Positions 11,316-22,131 of a stretch of 64,000 nt of DNA are shown one piece after another; the first letter of the stretch is position 1, and each line of letters starts with the position of its first letter. A model generated the notes under the pieces. It had not been told where the DNA came from and searched no databases. It saw only the letters and a program-made list of their open reading frames with translations. The position numbers were made by a program, and so were the translations under genes. Source of the DNA: Pseudogymnoascus destructans (Eukaryota; Ascomycota; Leotiomycetes; Thelebolales; Thelebolaceae); assembly GCF_001641265.1 (NCBI RefSeq), contig NW_020167523.1, positions 1,240,001-1,304,000 on the forward strand, read 5' to 3'.

Positions 11316-13295
11316 ATGATGGTATTCTCCAGCCTGCTTAAGACGGGGAACGACCAGCAACGACACCGCCGTTTGAGCTCCTCTGGATCGCCAGGGGGTG
11401 ATGCATCGCCGAGCCCTTCGCAGAAATCCTCGGTTGCTACCGTGGAAGACACGCCGTATATTGCGAGCGAGGCTCAGCTGGAGGATGTCGAGTCCGAACC
11501 GCCTGAGCTGACGGACTTAAATAACAGCCTTGCTGCCTTGGCTGCCATATTCCCTGATGTTCAGGTCGAAGTCTTTCGAGAGATGCTGAGCAGCTTTGAT
11601 GAGGAGTCGAGACTGGCAGTGGTTACAGAGGCGTTGATCAAGAATAAGATGAAGTGGTCCAGGGGACGATACAAAGTGCTGGGGAAGGAAACGGCCCAGA
11701 AACCGTCTGAGGATACTGTTGAAGTGCTGCCGAAAGAAGAGAGGTTTAGAACAGATGCATATAAACTAGCAGTCAAGAATGCTGCGTACAACGAGTTTAA
11801 AGGGCTATCTCACTCCGCCGTCAAGGCTGTCCTGGCAGAACACAACCATTCCTTCATTCGTGCTCGGCCAACGCTCGCAGCTCTCCATGCAAAGTCGTGG
11901 AGATTCTCTATTACGGCAATATTCAGCCGGAAGAAGGCGAACCCCGAGCAGAACCAGTTTGTTGTGTGGCACTCGACGGGTCTCGGCTCGATTATCCCAA
12001 CTTTGAAATATTCTGGATGCGTGGAGTTGGACAGGGAGTTGTTTGAATCATTCATCAAACCCCTACAAATACGGAGCCAAGCCGAACAGATAGAGAAAGA
12101 CCATACGCTTGCGCTAGAAGTCAACACTGAACAGGCTGAGGAGGCCGAAGCATTGCATGATTGCGAGTGCTGCTACACCTCGTCAACATTCGAGGAGCTT
12201 TCCGCTTGCAATGACGCTGCGCACTTTGTGTGCTTTCAGTGCATAAGACATGCCGCCAAGGAAGCTGTGTTTGGACAGGGCTGGGCACGCAATGTGGCCT
12301 CTGAACTCGGGTCCCTCCGATGTCTGGCGCCTGTAACGGACGAGTGTCATGGCTGTATTCCGCAAGAACTTGTTAATAGAGCGTTGCTGGGGGAGAAAGG
12401 GGGTGTAGATGTCATCCGTAAATTCAACGAACGACTGGCAGAGGACACCCTCCTTAAATCTCAGTTGCCTTTGGTTCGATGTCCATTCTGCAGCTACGCC
12501 GAAATAGACGATTTATATCTGCCCGAGACCCAGAAGGCTTGGAATTTCAGACAGCACAGCAGTCTCTTGCTTTTCAGTTTTGCGCTCCTCTTCCCCTTTA
12601 TCGGGATGATACCCTTCTTAATACCCTTGATTTTACTCGCCCTTCTCATTTCCTTGGCAAGCTTCAACAGCAAGGTCCATAACTTTTCACGGCGTCACCT
12701 CATGGCATCCTACACACGCCTGCGCCGACACCAACGCGGCCTACGCTTCCAATGCCAAAACGACGCCTGCCTCCGCTACTCCTGCATCTCCTGCTCCAAA
12801 GACTGGTCCGATATCCACATCTGCCACGAGTCCTCCCTCCTCGCACTACGCACGCAAGTCGAGCTCGCGATGTCCCTAGCCATCAAGCGCACCTGCCCGC
12901 GCTGCAACACCAGCTTCGTCAAGTCCTCGGGCTGCAACAAGCTGACCTGCGTGTGCGGCTACCAGATGTGCTATGTCTGCCGCAAGGACATTGGGAATGG
13001 GGAGGGCTACCGCCACTTCTGCGCGCACTTCCGCCCGAATGGCGGGAAGGTGTGCACGGAGTGCGAGAAGTGCGATTTGTACCGCTGCGAGAATGATGAG
13101 GTGGTGGTGACGAAGGCGAAGGAGGATGCGGAGAGACTGTGGTTTGAGAAGGAGGGCGGGGGGGATGAGGATCTCAAGAAGACGCTGGTGCAGAAGTATG
13201 ACCCGGCGAGGGAGTGGTGGGTGGGCCGCGTGTGGCGGTCGAGACCCAGTGTGGAGGGTGTGTTGGATGCGTTGGTGGAATTTGTTATTGAATGA
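11316..13295 (+). CDS. RBR-type E3 ubiquitin ligase with CUE-like domain and predicted transmembrane hairpin (RNF216-like)
   Basis: Single exon, 659 aa. Residues about 64-111 look like a CUE ubiquitin-binding fold (LAALAAIFPDVQ ... VVTEALI). RING1 starts at about 283 (CECC ... CFQC). The IBR cysteine pairs are at 389-392 (CPFC) and 480-503 (C..C..C..C..H). RING2 is at about 527-572 (CPRC, SSGCNKLTC, CGYQMCYVC), with the likely catalytic Cys at about residue 540. RBR ligases pass ubiquitin through a thioester on this Cys. The order of motifs and YRHFCAHF resemble RNF216/Triad3. A strongly hydrophobic stretch (about 415-450, two helices) sits inside the IBR region, suggesting membrane anchoring. 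The start is one of two adjacent ATGs. Confidence 0.85.
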   Translation: MMVFSSLLKTGNDQQRHRRLSSSGSPGGDASPSPSQKSSVATVEDTPYIASEAQLEDVESEPPELTDLNNSLAALAAIFPDVQVEVFREMLSSFDEESRLAVVTEALIKNKMKWSRGRYKVLGKETAQKPSEDTVEVLPKEERFRTDAYKLAVKNAAYNEFKGLSHSAVKAVLAEHNHSFIRARPTLAALHAKSWRFSITAIFSRKKANPEQNQFVVWHSTGLGSIIPTLKYSGCVELDRELFESFIKPLQIRSQAEQIEKDHTLALEVNTEQAEEAEALHDCECCYTSSTFEELSACNDAAHFVCFQCIRHAAKEAVFGQGWARNVASELGSLRCLAPVTDECHGCIPQELVNRALLGEKGGVDVIRKFNERLAEDTLLKSQLPLVRCPFCSYAEIDDLYLPETQKAWNFRQHSSLLLFSFALLFPFIGMIPFLIPLILLALLISLASFNSKVHNFSRRHLMASYTRLRRHQRGLRFQCQNDACLRYSCISCSKDWSDIHICHESSLLALRTQVELAMSLAIKRTCPRCNTSFVKSSGCNKLTCVCGYQMCYVCRKDIGNGEGYRHFCAHFRPNGGKVCTECEKCDLYRCENDEVVVTKAKEDAERLWFEKEGGGDEDLKKTLVQKYDPAREWWVGRVWRSRPSVEGVLDALVEFVIE

Positions 13296-13755
13296 TGATT
13301 GGGATGTCTGGATTGGGGGTATGGATGGGATTTGGCGTTTTGTTTTGTTCATGCATGCGATATGCGGATGGGAAGGGGAGGGGTACTGGTTTAAGGTGTT
13401 TTGTCGGGGGCTAGAAGCCATGACAGACAGGTGTCTTTACTGAAAGCTACGAGGCGTTCTTTTATATGGGACGGATAATAACGATTTTTTATACAGTTCT
13501 TGGGGTTTGGGGAAGTGGACTATTGGCTGCAGCCCTGTGATAGAACGCCTTTACTCGCATTATTGTTGCTATGAACAACACTACTATCTACAGTTCCTGA
13601 TATTTTCCACAATCCCCCCTCAGATTTCTAGGCAGCGCAAGTCTGCTCCTGCCACTTCAAAAAGGCTATCCGCTACATATTAGAACCAAAAAGAGAAAGC
13701 TTCACCAACACTGTCCTCCTTCACGGCCAAAAGATCAAAAAGAAACAAAAAATAT
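13296..13755. other. intergenic region
   Basis: About 460 bp between the RBR ligase stop and the tRNA. T-rich near 13480, otherwise unremarkable. Nothing recognised. Confidence 0.4.
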
Positions 13756-13871
13756 TGAACAGAGTGGGACTCGAACCCACGCCACTTTCGTGACCAGGAA
13801 ACTATATGATAAATCACATGTATTAAGGTATAACCTTAACCTGGCGCCATAACCATCTCGGCCATCTGTCC
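13756..13871 (-). tRNA. tRNA-Leu (anticodon AAG) with 34-nt intron
   Basis: Minus strand, 116 nt before splicing. The 7-bp acceptor stem pairs GGACAGA (13871-13865) with TCTGTTC (13763-13757), discriminator A at 13756. D-arm GCC...GGC, anticodon stem CCAGG/CCTGG, anticodon loop TTAAGG+T with anticodon AAG at 13837-13835. The variable arm is long (CAC-GAAA-GTG), as expected for class II tRNA-Leu, and the T-arm is GTGGG-TTCGAGT-CCCAC. The intron (13833-13800) sits after position 37 and contains CCTTAA, which can pair with the anticodon TTAAGG, the usual pre-tRNA exon-intron helix. It decodes CUU (and CUC by A34-to-inosine editing). Confidence 0.95.
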
Positions 13872-14340
13872 CGGATTTGTTGAAGCGGAGGGGCTTGTTG
13901 GGCGTTTTGTCAAAGAAAAAATTGTAGGTGGGTTCTTCAACGGTCCACCCCACGTGAAGTGGGGATGGTCCCTGAGTAGCCGCCCCTCAATGGTAGAGGG
14001 GTTACACATGACGGTATGGATGCGGTGGAATTTTTATAAATTGGGGGGCTTTTATTAGGTCTAAGTGAGCAGCTTATTCTACTAATTTTGTAAATTTATT
14101 TATTTCGTAGATATTATAGTGCCGACAGAACGCGTCGTGTGCGGTTAGATCTGATTCAGCCTTGTCAACGCGTAAATTGATTTCTTGGACAAAGCCTCGC
14201 GCGTCGCACTTTCACCAAGTCGGCTTCCAAGCAAGGAAACCTCAGCTTCAGATACTGAGACGCAGTGAAGCTCTAAATCGACCTATTGATAGATCAAATA
14301 AGCGGCCCGACGACACAGTCCATCGACAGCAACCGCCACA
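13872..14340. other. intergenic region upstream of the Ecm11-domain gene
   Basis: About 470 bp. It contains an A/T-rich tract at 14025-14120 and the likely 5' UTR of the next gene. A near-palindrome CACCCCACGTGAAGTGGGG lies at about 13948-13966. No gene recognised. Confidence 0.4.
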
Positions 14341-15627
14341 ATGGCCGGCGGCGTACAGGGCTTCGTGAACAAAAAACACCAGCAATATGGCGGCAACGAG
14401 AACGAGGCGGCTGCCACAGAGGCTCAACTCCAACAACGCAAGGCTGCTGTTCGGGAACTGGGATTGAAAGCCCCGGGGCCGGCAGCTGGTTGGAGGAGCC
14501 AGTCGATTTCTGGACCCGGCGTGCCATTTCGAGATGCGGTCACTGACACTGCCAGAGCGGGCTCTCTACTCGCCATGCAACAGGCTGGTGCCCAGGATGG
14601 CTTTGCTACGCAAGGCAGGAACCAAATCAACGGACAGGGCCAAGCCTATACTCAAAAGGAACCGCAGTCTCTGTGGGCTGAATCGAGTCTGGGATCTGAT
14701 TCGATGTTCACTGTCAGAGATGGGCCACCCGGTCACTTGTACAGCGATGACGAGTTGGAAGATACCCAAGGTCGACACGTCGAGGGACAAGATCAAAATG
14801 TTGGATTATCCGACCAACGATCTGACAGTGATCCAGAAGAGGAGGAAGTCGATCAGAACATCGCCGGATACCACAATGCCAACCCCAGACAGCCGGGGCT
14901 AAACCAAGCCAACATCCCAATGAGAGGGGTCAATACACGCCGCTTCGAATCTAAGCAACAGCAGCGACCTGTTACGGAAACCGCTCCTTCAATCGGTAAA
15001 AGGGCGGCGAATGGCTCTGGAAAGAATTACAACCAGAAAAATATGTCAGGACGTCTGGGACACCAAGTGCAGGAAGATGGAGGCCAGCAACAGGAGGTAG
15101 ATGCGTTTGCTCCATCTGAAGTCGACGAAGATACCATGCACTCGATCGATGGGAATGGTGGAAAGCAACCCCGGAAGGGTTCCAAACGGCAAGCAGATGA
15201 TATTTCCAGTGTCGACTTCGACCAAGAGACCCTCTTCAATATGTCATACGCAGACCTCAAGAAGCAGCCATTCGATGAGGATCCAAACCAGGCCGAAAAC
15301 CCGTCACTGACAGGTCTCCCCAAATCCCTCGACGCGCGCATGAAGTTGTTCAAGTATGCGCCAGCGGAAAACCAATTGGCTTTTCTCGCCACGCTGTCCA
15401 TCGACGAGTGGGAGGAGGCGGGTGAATGGCTCATGAAGCAGTTTGGCACTGTGATGGACAAGTTCGCGGATGCTCGACGTGAGAGACGGAAGATTGCGAC
15501 TGGATTTGAGGACAGGCTTGCTGCGAGGGATGCAGAGGTCAGGGAGAAGACTGATGGTGTGACGGCCGCGTTGAAGGACTTTAAAAAGGGAGGACAGGAG
15601 TTGCTGAGGAGGAAGACGCCGACTTAG
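14341..15627 (+). CDS. Ecm11-domain protein (meiotic/synaptonemal-complex related)
   Basis: Single exon, 428 aa. The N-terminal two thirds are Gln/Asn/Gly-rich and probably disordered. The C-terminal about 140 residues (about 285-425) form the conserved Ecm11 domain: SVDFDQETLFNMSYADLKKQ, LPKSLDARMKLFKYAP, FLATLSIDEWEEAGEWLMKQ, then a charged, probably coiled-coil segment (ARRERRKIATGFEDRLAARD). In budding yeast Ecm11 with Gmc2 promotes central-element assembly of the synaptonemal complex. The role in filamentous fungi is inferred from the domain only. The start follows the ACAATGG context and is the first ATG of the frame. Convergent with the Tda10-like gene. Confidence 0.78.
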   Translation: MAGGVQGFVNKKHQQYGGNENEAAATEAQLQQRKAAVRELGLKAPGPAAGWRSQSISGPGVPFRDAVTDTARAGSLLAMQQAGAQDGFATQGRNQINGQGQAYTQKEPQSLWAESSLGSDSMFTVRDGPPGHLYSDDELEDTQGRHVEGQDQNVGLSDQRSDSDPEEEEVDQNIAGYHNANPRQPGLNQANIPMRGVNTRRFESKQQQRPVTETAPSIGKRAANGSGKNYNQKNMSGRLGHQVQEDGGQQQEVDAFAPSEVDEDTMHSIDGNGGKQPRKGSKRQADDISSVDFDQETLFNMSYADLKKQPFDEDPNQAENPSLTGLPKSLDARMKLFKYAPAENQLAFLATLSIDEWEEAGEWLMKQFGTVMDKFADARRERRKIATGFEDRLAARDAEVREKTDGVTAALKDFKKGGQELLRRKTPT

Positions 15628-15800
15628 GGTGGCTCACGAGATGTACTTTTTGTTATTTACGATTTGCTAGAAGGGCTCGAAGATGACATGGCATGTATTT
15701 AGTTAGAGCAAGCACAGGACGGTGGCGCAAAAAGGAGGGGGGGCTATTGCTGCATCATATACCCATTTGCTTTATCTACGGCTTTCAATCAAATCAGATC

Positions 15801-16752
15801 TCATATCTGCTGCACCTCTTGCACACGTCTATCTCTCCCAACGATCAGCCTCAACTGACTCCCCTTCTTCCCCTCATCCCCCTTAAACACCCCCCTCCTT
15901 AGCTCCTCCGTGAACAGCTCATAAGCGGGGTGATACCCATCCACGAACTTCACAACCTGCTCATCCGTCATCGCATTTTCCACCCCCCTCACCTTCCTCA
16001 GCGCCTCCTCCTGCTCCCTCCGCCACGCATACACAAACGCCGTCTCACTAGCATCGAGATGTATAAACGCATCCAGCATGTCCGTCATAACATCATACTC
16101 CCTCAGTTTGTCATTCACGAACAGCAAATCCTCGAGCCTGTTCTTCCATAGTGTTGAATCGGGATTCGAACGCGACGCTTCGCGTTTGGCGACGACTTCG
16201 GAGTCTGGGAGGGCGCGGAATCCGACAGACCACCCTTCGAGGATTATGACTTGCAGCTTCCGCTTGCTTTTCTCGTTGACGCGAAGGGGGGGTGGTGTAC
16301 GGTCGCCTTGCCCGTTGAAGGCGGACTTGTCGTAGCGAGGGATGGAGGTTTCGGTTTGGTTGCGCAGGCTGGTGAAGAGGGAGCGGGCGAGGGGGATGTC
16401 GTGGGTTCCTGGGGTTTGTCAGTGGGGGGGAGATAGATTGAGAGGTAGGGAAGGGCATACCGGGCTCTCCGCGGTGCTGGATCAGTGGGTTCGAGGGATT
16501 GGCTTCTGCCAGGGCGACTTGGTCGGCGTGGGTGAGATAGAGGTCATCGAGGCTGATGATCTCGGTCACGAGGTTGCAGTCGTTGTGGAGGGTGGAGAGG
16601 AGGAGAGAGACGAGGGTGGATTTCCCGACGCCTTGGACGCCGTTGATGCCTATGAAGAAGGGGGTGGCGGGGGATGAGGCAGCGTGGATGGCATGGCGGG
16701 CGAGGATGAAGGGGATGCAGTGGCTGCTTTTGTCGTCTATTATTTCCGCCAT
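15801..16752 (-). CDS. P-loop kinase of the Tda10 / D-glycerate 3-kinase family
   Basis: Two exons, 16752-16461 and 16408-15801, with a 52-nt GTATGC..CAG intron splitting a Gly codon (PG | THDIP); 299 aa, close to yeast Tda10. The Walker A loop GINGVQGVGKSTL is at about 34-46, followed by ISLDDLYLTH (substrate Asp region), RGEPGTHDIPLARSL across the splice junction, and a VIILEGWSVGF strand (Walker-B-like). The C-terminal half has VNDKLREYDVMTDMLDAFIHL and WRREQEEALR. The family includes plant glycerate kinase; the substrate of the fungal members is not settled. Probably cytosolic. Confidence 0.88.
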
Positions 16753-17572
16753 GTTATCATTTATGAGGGTGGTGTTGGAGTTAGGGTTTGAGATGGAGGC
16801 GGGGGGGTTGCCAGTGTCTGAGAGAAGTGGTCAGCTCCATAGTGACTTTGCATTTATCCAAAAGCTACAATTCCTGATGCTGAAGTCTTCAACGGTAGAA
16901 TGCTGACAATCTGTTCAAGGCCTCATAATTCCTATCTCATATTTTCAATTGCCGGTTCTCCACGAAGGCTTGCTCGCGGACAGAGACTCAACTTGCGGTT
17001 CTTGACGAGCGACTCAATGCGGGGTTAGCAGCCTACTGGAACCCCAACTCTCCGATTCGTCCTTGGGAGATTCTGGATCCATGACGCTCAGTATCGCCAT
17101 CGACCTCGCAAAATCTCATCTTACAACTCGGAGTGATAATTGTTTAGCCTCAGAAATTATTATGGGAACAGAATCACGAAATAACAAAATTATGCACATG
17201 GCATTTCTCCAACTCCCAAAATTATCTCGGAGCCCGCTGGCATGTGAACGCGAACCCTTTAAATTTCGCAGCTTCCCCAGGTTTCGTCATGACCTCAACA
17301 GCCGACCAATCACAACAACCGAACGGTTTGGACCGAGGCATGTGCCGAGGTGAACTAGGACGACCGCCGAAAACGAACAAGTAGATAAACACTCGCTCCT
17401 TTCTTGTCTTATTTCTGCTCTTTCTTTCTTCATTAAGTTAGAGGGTTTCAGCTTAAATTACGTAACATAATTTCATACAGTAGGATTAACGTACTTGACA
17501 AGCGAGTCGTATTTGCATGCGAGTCGTATCGCAACACACCAAATCTGCACTTTACGGACACTAATGACTATA
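16753..17572. other. intergenic region at the edge of the transposon island
   Basis: About 820 bp between the divergent Tda10-like gene and the first transposase. The right part (17380-17570) is more A/T-rich and may contain the left end of the pogo element. I could not pick a terminal inverted repeat because the right end is missing. Confidence 0.4.
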
Positions 17573-18712
17573 ATGGCTCAACCACAGAACACTCCGGCTA
17601 GTCAGATTGAAGGCCGAATTGATTTAGCTATTCAGGCCTTCCATCAAGGCTATTTTAGCAACCTTAAAGCGGCTTGTACAACCTACGATGTGCCATACAC
17701 AACTGTCCGCGACCGCGTTAACGGACGCGTTGCTCGACGCGATTTACAACCCGCAAACAAAAAACTTAGCAACACAGAGGAGTCAACACTTGTCGAATGG
17801 ATATTATCTATGGAGAAACGAGGTCTACCCCTTAGATCTGAATCTGTACGGCAAATGGCAAATCTATTACTCCAAAAACGGTCTGACGCGGTCTACTCTA
17901 CCCCTCTTACAGTTGGCCAACGATGGGTTTACAACTTTGTAAAGCGCCACCCTTTCCTCCAATCAAAGTACACCCGTAAATACGATTATCAACGGGCAAA
18001 ATGTGAAGATCCTACCGTTATTCGGGATTGGTTTCGACTTTTACAGAACACAATTGCCAAATATGGGATTCAGGAAGATGACATATATAACTTTGACGAG
18101 ACGGGATTTCAAATGGGAGTGATTACAACCGCAAAAGTGATTACGGGTTCTGAGCGGGCCCATAAGCCCGTTTGTGTGCAGCCAGGGAACCGTGAATGGG
18201 TTACCGTTATTGAGTCAATTGCAGCAAGCGGGTGGAGTGTGCCACCAATGGTTATATTTGAGGGAAAGGTCCATATATCAAGTTGGTATACGGATACCTT
18301 GCCTCGAGATTGGACCATTGCAGTTAGTAATAACGGGTGGACGGACGACTCTTTAGGCCTTACCTGGCTTACGGACGTCTTCCAGAAGCACACAAAGGAC
18401 CGTACAAAGGGTGTTTACAGGCTCTTGATTCTTGACGGACATGGAAGCCATTCCACTCCTGAATTTGACCTGTTTTGCAAGGAGCACTCAATTATCACAC
18501 TCTGTATGCCTCCACACTCGTCACATCTTTTGCAACCACTTGACGTTAGCTGCTTTGCAGTTATGAAACGGTTATATGGAAAACAAATCGAGGGGTATAT
18601 GCGGGTTGGAGTTAGTCATATTGACAAACCTGACTTCCTTACAGCCTACCTTGCAGCCCGCAAAGACTCTATAACACCTAATGTGATCCGTAGTGGCTTT
18701 GTGTCATACTGA
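17573..18712 (+). pseudogene. pogo/Fot1-type transposase, 3'-truncated by an LTR insertion
   Basis: Frame open from 17495; the likely start is the ATG at 17573 (MAQPQNTPASQ). An N-terminal psq/HTH region (AACTTYDVPYTTVRDRVNGR) is followed by a CENP-B-type HTH and a DDE_1 domain: YNFDETGFQMG (first Asp), LLILDGHGSH (second), SSHLLQPLDVSCF (third, 35 residues later). The protein stops at RSGF-VSY: the last codons and the TGA (18710-18712) come from the inserted repeat that begins TGTCATACTGAC at 18702. The usual C-terminal extension after RSGF is missing, and I could not find it beyond the insertions. The N-terminal three quarters have no internal stop, so the element was probably active shortly before interruption. 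Confidence 0.88.
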
Positions 18713-19047
18713 CATTCGTTGCACTCAGTTTGCTATCAAACTCAAGAGCAAACTTGGAAATCTCCTCCTCAAACCTACAAGTCACTATACATATTTTGGC
18801 TTATCACACCAACAACAAGAGCAATACTACTCAACGATTGCTACAACCATCTATGATTCATTACACGTCATTGCTCCTTAGTTACTGGGCCGATATTACC
18901 ACATAGCATATCTCTACAACCCTCTATGATTCATTACATGACATCACTCATACTACCACATGACATATCTCTACCAACTAGAGGCCTAGGAGCATGAACG
19001 ATAGCTCTAAAAGCTCCTACGAACCTCTATGATTCATTACATGTCAT
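18702..19047 (+). repeat. LTR-family unit, short variant (346 bp), left arm of a large inverted repeat
   Basis: Begins TGTCATACTGACATTCG and is the near-exact reverse complement of 28327-28672. Compared with the 936-bp full unit it shares the first about 150 bp, then is rearranged (GATTCATTACA and CATATCTCTAC motifs repeated two or three times). It joins a truncated pogo transposase on its left and a head-to-head LTR fragment on its right. Confidence 0.8.
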
Positions 19048-19254
19048 TGTAATGATGGGTGCACCAGATGTGAGAATCTAGCCACCCAAGGAAGGGATGA
19101 TTTTACTAAGACAACACACTGTCTTAGGAAACAGAGCCAAAGGGTTGTAGCTTAGACTATTCCACAACGCAGCAATCAGGTGTGTGATGTAGTGAAGTGG
19201 TTCAGACAAGTTGCAACAAATGTTGAGTCTGGGAACTCAGGGGTAAGTCAGAGG
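19048..19254 (-). repeat. inverted fragment of the 936-bp LTR family
   Basis: Starts TGTAATGATGGGTGCACC and corresponds, in reverse complement, to the last about 207 bp of the full LTR unit (compare 19985-20160 joined to 28297-28326). It ends at the TGTCATACTG start of the next full unit. Confidence 0.75.
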
Positions 19255-20160
19255 TGTCATACTGACATTCGTTGCACTCAGTTTGCTATCAAACTCAAGA
19301 GCAAACTTAGAAATCTCCTCCTCAAACCTACAAGTCACCATACATATCTTGGCTTATCACACCAACAACAGAAGCAATACTACTCAACGATTGCTGCAAA
19401 CTCTTCTACTACATCTGTTTATGCTACATACATCACGGCATATCATTTGGACACTCATTGAACAAGTTATTAAGAAAATCTCCTCCTTAAGGGGGTGGGC
19501 CAATACTACCACATGGCATATCTCTACCAACTAGAGGCCTAGGAACATGAACGATAGCTCTAGAAGCTTCTACAACCCTCTATGATTCATTACACGTCAT
19601 CGCTCCTTAGTTACCCACAAGATTGGTTAAGTTATGACATAATTTGTCTATAGGTACTCTGACCTTGGACCTCCTTTTCACTTCCTATAGGCTAGGAACC
19701 CAAGAGATGGTTCTATGGGATTCTCTTACGTTAACTACATGATTAGCAAGCTAGTTGTGGGTCGCACTTGATTTCTAATACATTTACCAAGCCTGGTTAG
19801 TCATGGAAAGTCATGGAAAATGAGAGAACTACACTCCTTTGGCATAAATAGGATTGCCCTTTCCTTAAGAAAGGGCAAGCATGCAATACAGTAAATCGAC
19901 TAGCACATACTTCTACGTCTTTTCCAAGCTTCCAAGCATTGATCTTGTTATTCTCTGTTTTTGAAAAGTCAGTGAGGTGCTAACCTCTGACTTACCCCTG
20001 AGTTCTCAGACTCAACATTTGTTGCAACTTGTCTGAACCACTTCACTACATCACACACCTGATTGCTGCGTTGTGGAATAGTCTAAGCTACAACCCTTTG
20101 GCTCTGTTTCCTAAGACAGTGTGTTGTCTTAGTAAAATCATCCCTTCCTTGGGTGGCTAG
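19255..20160 (+). repeat. full 936-bp LTR-family copy, left part, split by gypsy-1
   Basis: From TGTCATACTGAC to the GCTAG target site. The remaining 30 bp (ending ..CATTACA) lie beyond gypsy-1 at 28297-28326, giving 936 bp in total, the same length as the copy at 31254-32189. It begins TG and ends CA. An internal CATAAATAGG about 19,843 is a plausible TATA box, as expected for an LTR promoter, although nearby Fot1 and foldback structures leave room for another interpretation. Confidence 0.75.
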
Positions 20161-20470
20161 TGTAAGGATGCCTCCTTACACGGGGTGCATTCGGACCCCT
20201 AAGGGGACGCGCAGTAGATAACATAGTAGTACAGCAACATAGGGGTTAGAGTCGGGGTCGATTCGGATTACCGACTAAGTAGTACCGAGGGTACGCTAAG
20301 CTTGATTAGAGTCGGACCCGAGACGGATATTTAAGGGGTAGGAAGCTGTAAGCTCCCCCTTTATCTTTTTTGTATCCTTCGTAGTAGACCTATAGGATAG
20401 AATACAGCATCACCTCCGACTCGCACTCCCATATGCACCTACGGAGAGCCGTATTCCCTGTGTCCTTACA
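20161..20470 (+). repeat. gypsy-1 5' LTR
   Basis: 310 bp, TGTAAGGATG...GTCCTTACA, with a short inverted repeat at its ends. A possible TATA-like ATATTTAAGGGG lies near 20328. The 278-362-nt leader that follows starts TTATACAAAAAAG and has no obvious tRNA-complementary TGG next to the LTR; a TTGGCGCCGAA motif occurs only about 220 bp downstream. Confidence 0.93.
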
Positions 20471-20832
20471 TTATACAAAAAAGATCACGCCTGCCGGGGA
20501 CGGCCGTACCTAAATAATATCCCACAACCGGAACGACTCAGGAGAACTGTCGAAACACCACCGACCGCGACTCGGTGACATTTCGAAGTAGAGACCTGAT
20601 GACTCCAAATAGCCGTGACCCCAGAGAACTCACGGACAGCCAGTGGATCAGGGTTTGATCCTGCAGAGCAAGCTGGTAAAGTCGCCGACGCGTTGGCGCC
20701 GAATAGGATACGAGATCCTAAAGAACCCCCTCAAGCACAGAGGCAATTGTGAACAAGAGTGTTGATAGCTACGAGCTACCGGAAGTCAAACTCTTCCGTA
20801 TCGACTGCGACTCGATACACCCCCGAATCAAG

Positions 20833-22131
20833 ATGTCGCGCAAGACGACACAAAACCCACCACCCGACAATGACGGTCAACCGCTACGAATGACAACTAG
20901 GCAAACCGCCACAGCGGGCACGACCGCAGGGCCATCCGAAAGCCCCCCGGATCGCATAGCGAACCTCGAGAACGAGATGCGGGAGCTCAAGGCGATGGTA
21001 GCCAGCCTCGTAGCTAGCCAGACCCGAATACCGTCTACGCCACCACCGGCTGCCGACGCCCCAGTGCGCACCATTGAGGCCGACGAAGACGAACAGCCTG
21101 CACTGACAATGCAAAACACGCCCGGCACCGTTCGACTGCCACCTGTCGACAATGCGCGCTCTCCTTCAATCCCGGGTCTACCCCGACAGTACACCGTGGA
21201 CCCTCCGAACCGTTACAAGAAATCCACCATCTCTGAGAAGATTACGCCGCTCAGCGATGGGATAGAACATACCTTTATGCAATGGAGCGCGTCCATTCGG
21301 GACCGACTTGTAGTCAATGAGGACCACTACCCTACCGACGTCTCGAGAAGAGCGTTGATATGGGGAACTACGACCGGCCTGGCAAAGAAATATCTGGAAC
21401 CCCAATACCTATCGGATACGCATGGCTTCCAGAGCGCAGACGAAATGATGGACCTATTAGGATCATATTACCTTACGGGTAATGAGACCGAACAGGCCCG
21501 GAACGAATTCGACGATATGCAGATGGGCGAAAAGGGTCACTTACACGAAACCTTCCCCGAGTTCAAAGCCCGCTTCCAAAGTGCGGCGATTACGGGACAA
21601 GTATCACAATCGGAGTGGTTTCGGTATATGTGGAACAAGCTCACACTGCAATTCCGCAGCCGCGTGGCGGTCGTGAAGGACCAATGGAAAGGTGATTACC
21701 TCACCATGGTCCGAGCCTTAACCGCCTTCGACCAAGAGCGACGCAGGAACGGCGAGTTGAGCTCCCAGTCCAAGAGCGGCGAGTCGAACTTCCCAGGACG
21801 GGCCCGCCTCGGCTCATCCAGGTTCCCGCCTGTGGAGGCCGCCAAGACCCAACCACCGAAGACGACAAGAAGTCCGTTGGGTTCCTTCCAGAGGACTCCT
21901 TTCATACCCACCGCCCCCAAGCCGGACATAACAGGTCGCGTGCGGACCGCCGTGCCGGCTGCATCCGGAAACTGTTTCAAATGCGGGAAGCCCGGTCATT
22001 TCCAGGACAGGTGCCCGCTCAACCCCACAGTCAAAGAGATTGACCGCGAAGCCCCTGAACCCGAAGAGCAGTGGGAGGAGGCAGTCGAACTCCAATCGGA
22101 TGCGTCCCTGGAGGAAAACGATGAGGCCTAG
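20833..22131 (+). CDS. gag: gypsy-1 Gag polyprotein
   Basis: 432 aa from the ATG at 20833 (MSRKTTQ); the frame is open upstream to about 20749 but without another ATG. A Pro/Thr-rich start and a coiled-coil-like stretch (IANLENEMRELKAMVASL) are followed by a retrotransposon-Gag domain (HTFMQWSASIRDRL ... ETFPEFKARFQSAAITGQVS) and a CCHC zinc knuckle (CFKCGKPGHFQDRC) near the C-terminus, which binds genomic RNA. It ends in an acidic tail and TAG. The pol frame is -1 relative to this one and overlaps its end by only 7 nt. Confidence 0.9.
   Translation: MSRKTTQNPPPDNDGQPLRMTTRQTATAGTTAGPSESPPDRIANLENEMRELKAMVASLVASQTRIPSTPPPAADAPVRTIEADEDEQPALTMQNTPGTVRLPPVDNARSPSIPGLPRQYTVDPPNRYKKSTISEKITPLSDGIEHTFMQWSASIRDRLVVNEDHYPTDVSRRALIWGTTTGLAKKYLEPQYLSDTHGFQSADEMMDLLGSYYLTGNETEQARNEFDDMQMGEKGHLHETFPEFKARFQSAAITGQVSQSEWFRYMWNKLTLQFRSRVAVVKDQWKGDYLTMVRALTAFDQERRRNGELSSQSKSGESNFPGRARLGSSRFPPVEAAKTQPPKTTRSPLGSFQRTPFIPTAPKPDITGRVRTAVPAASGNCFKCGKPGHFQDRCPLNPTVKEIDREAPEPEEQWEEAVELQSDASLEENDEA

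Noticed and set aside
20688..20705. TTGGCGCCGAA as a gypsy-1 primer-binding site
   Set aside because: It lies about 220 bp downstream of the 5' LTR, too far for a tRNA primer site; the true priming mode remains unknown.
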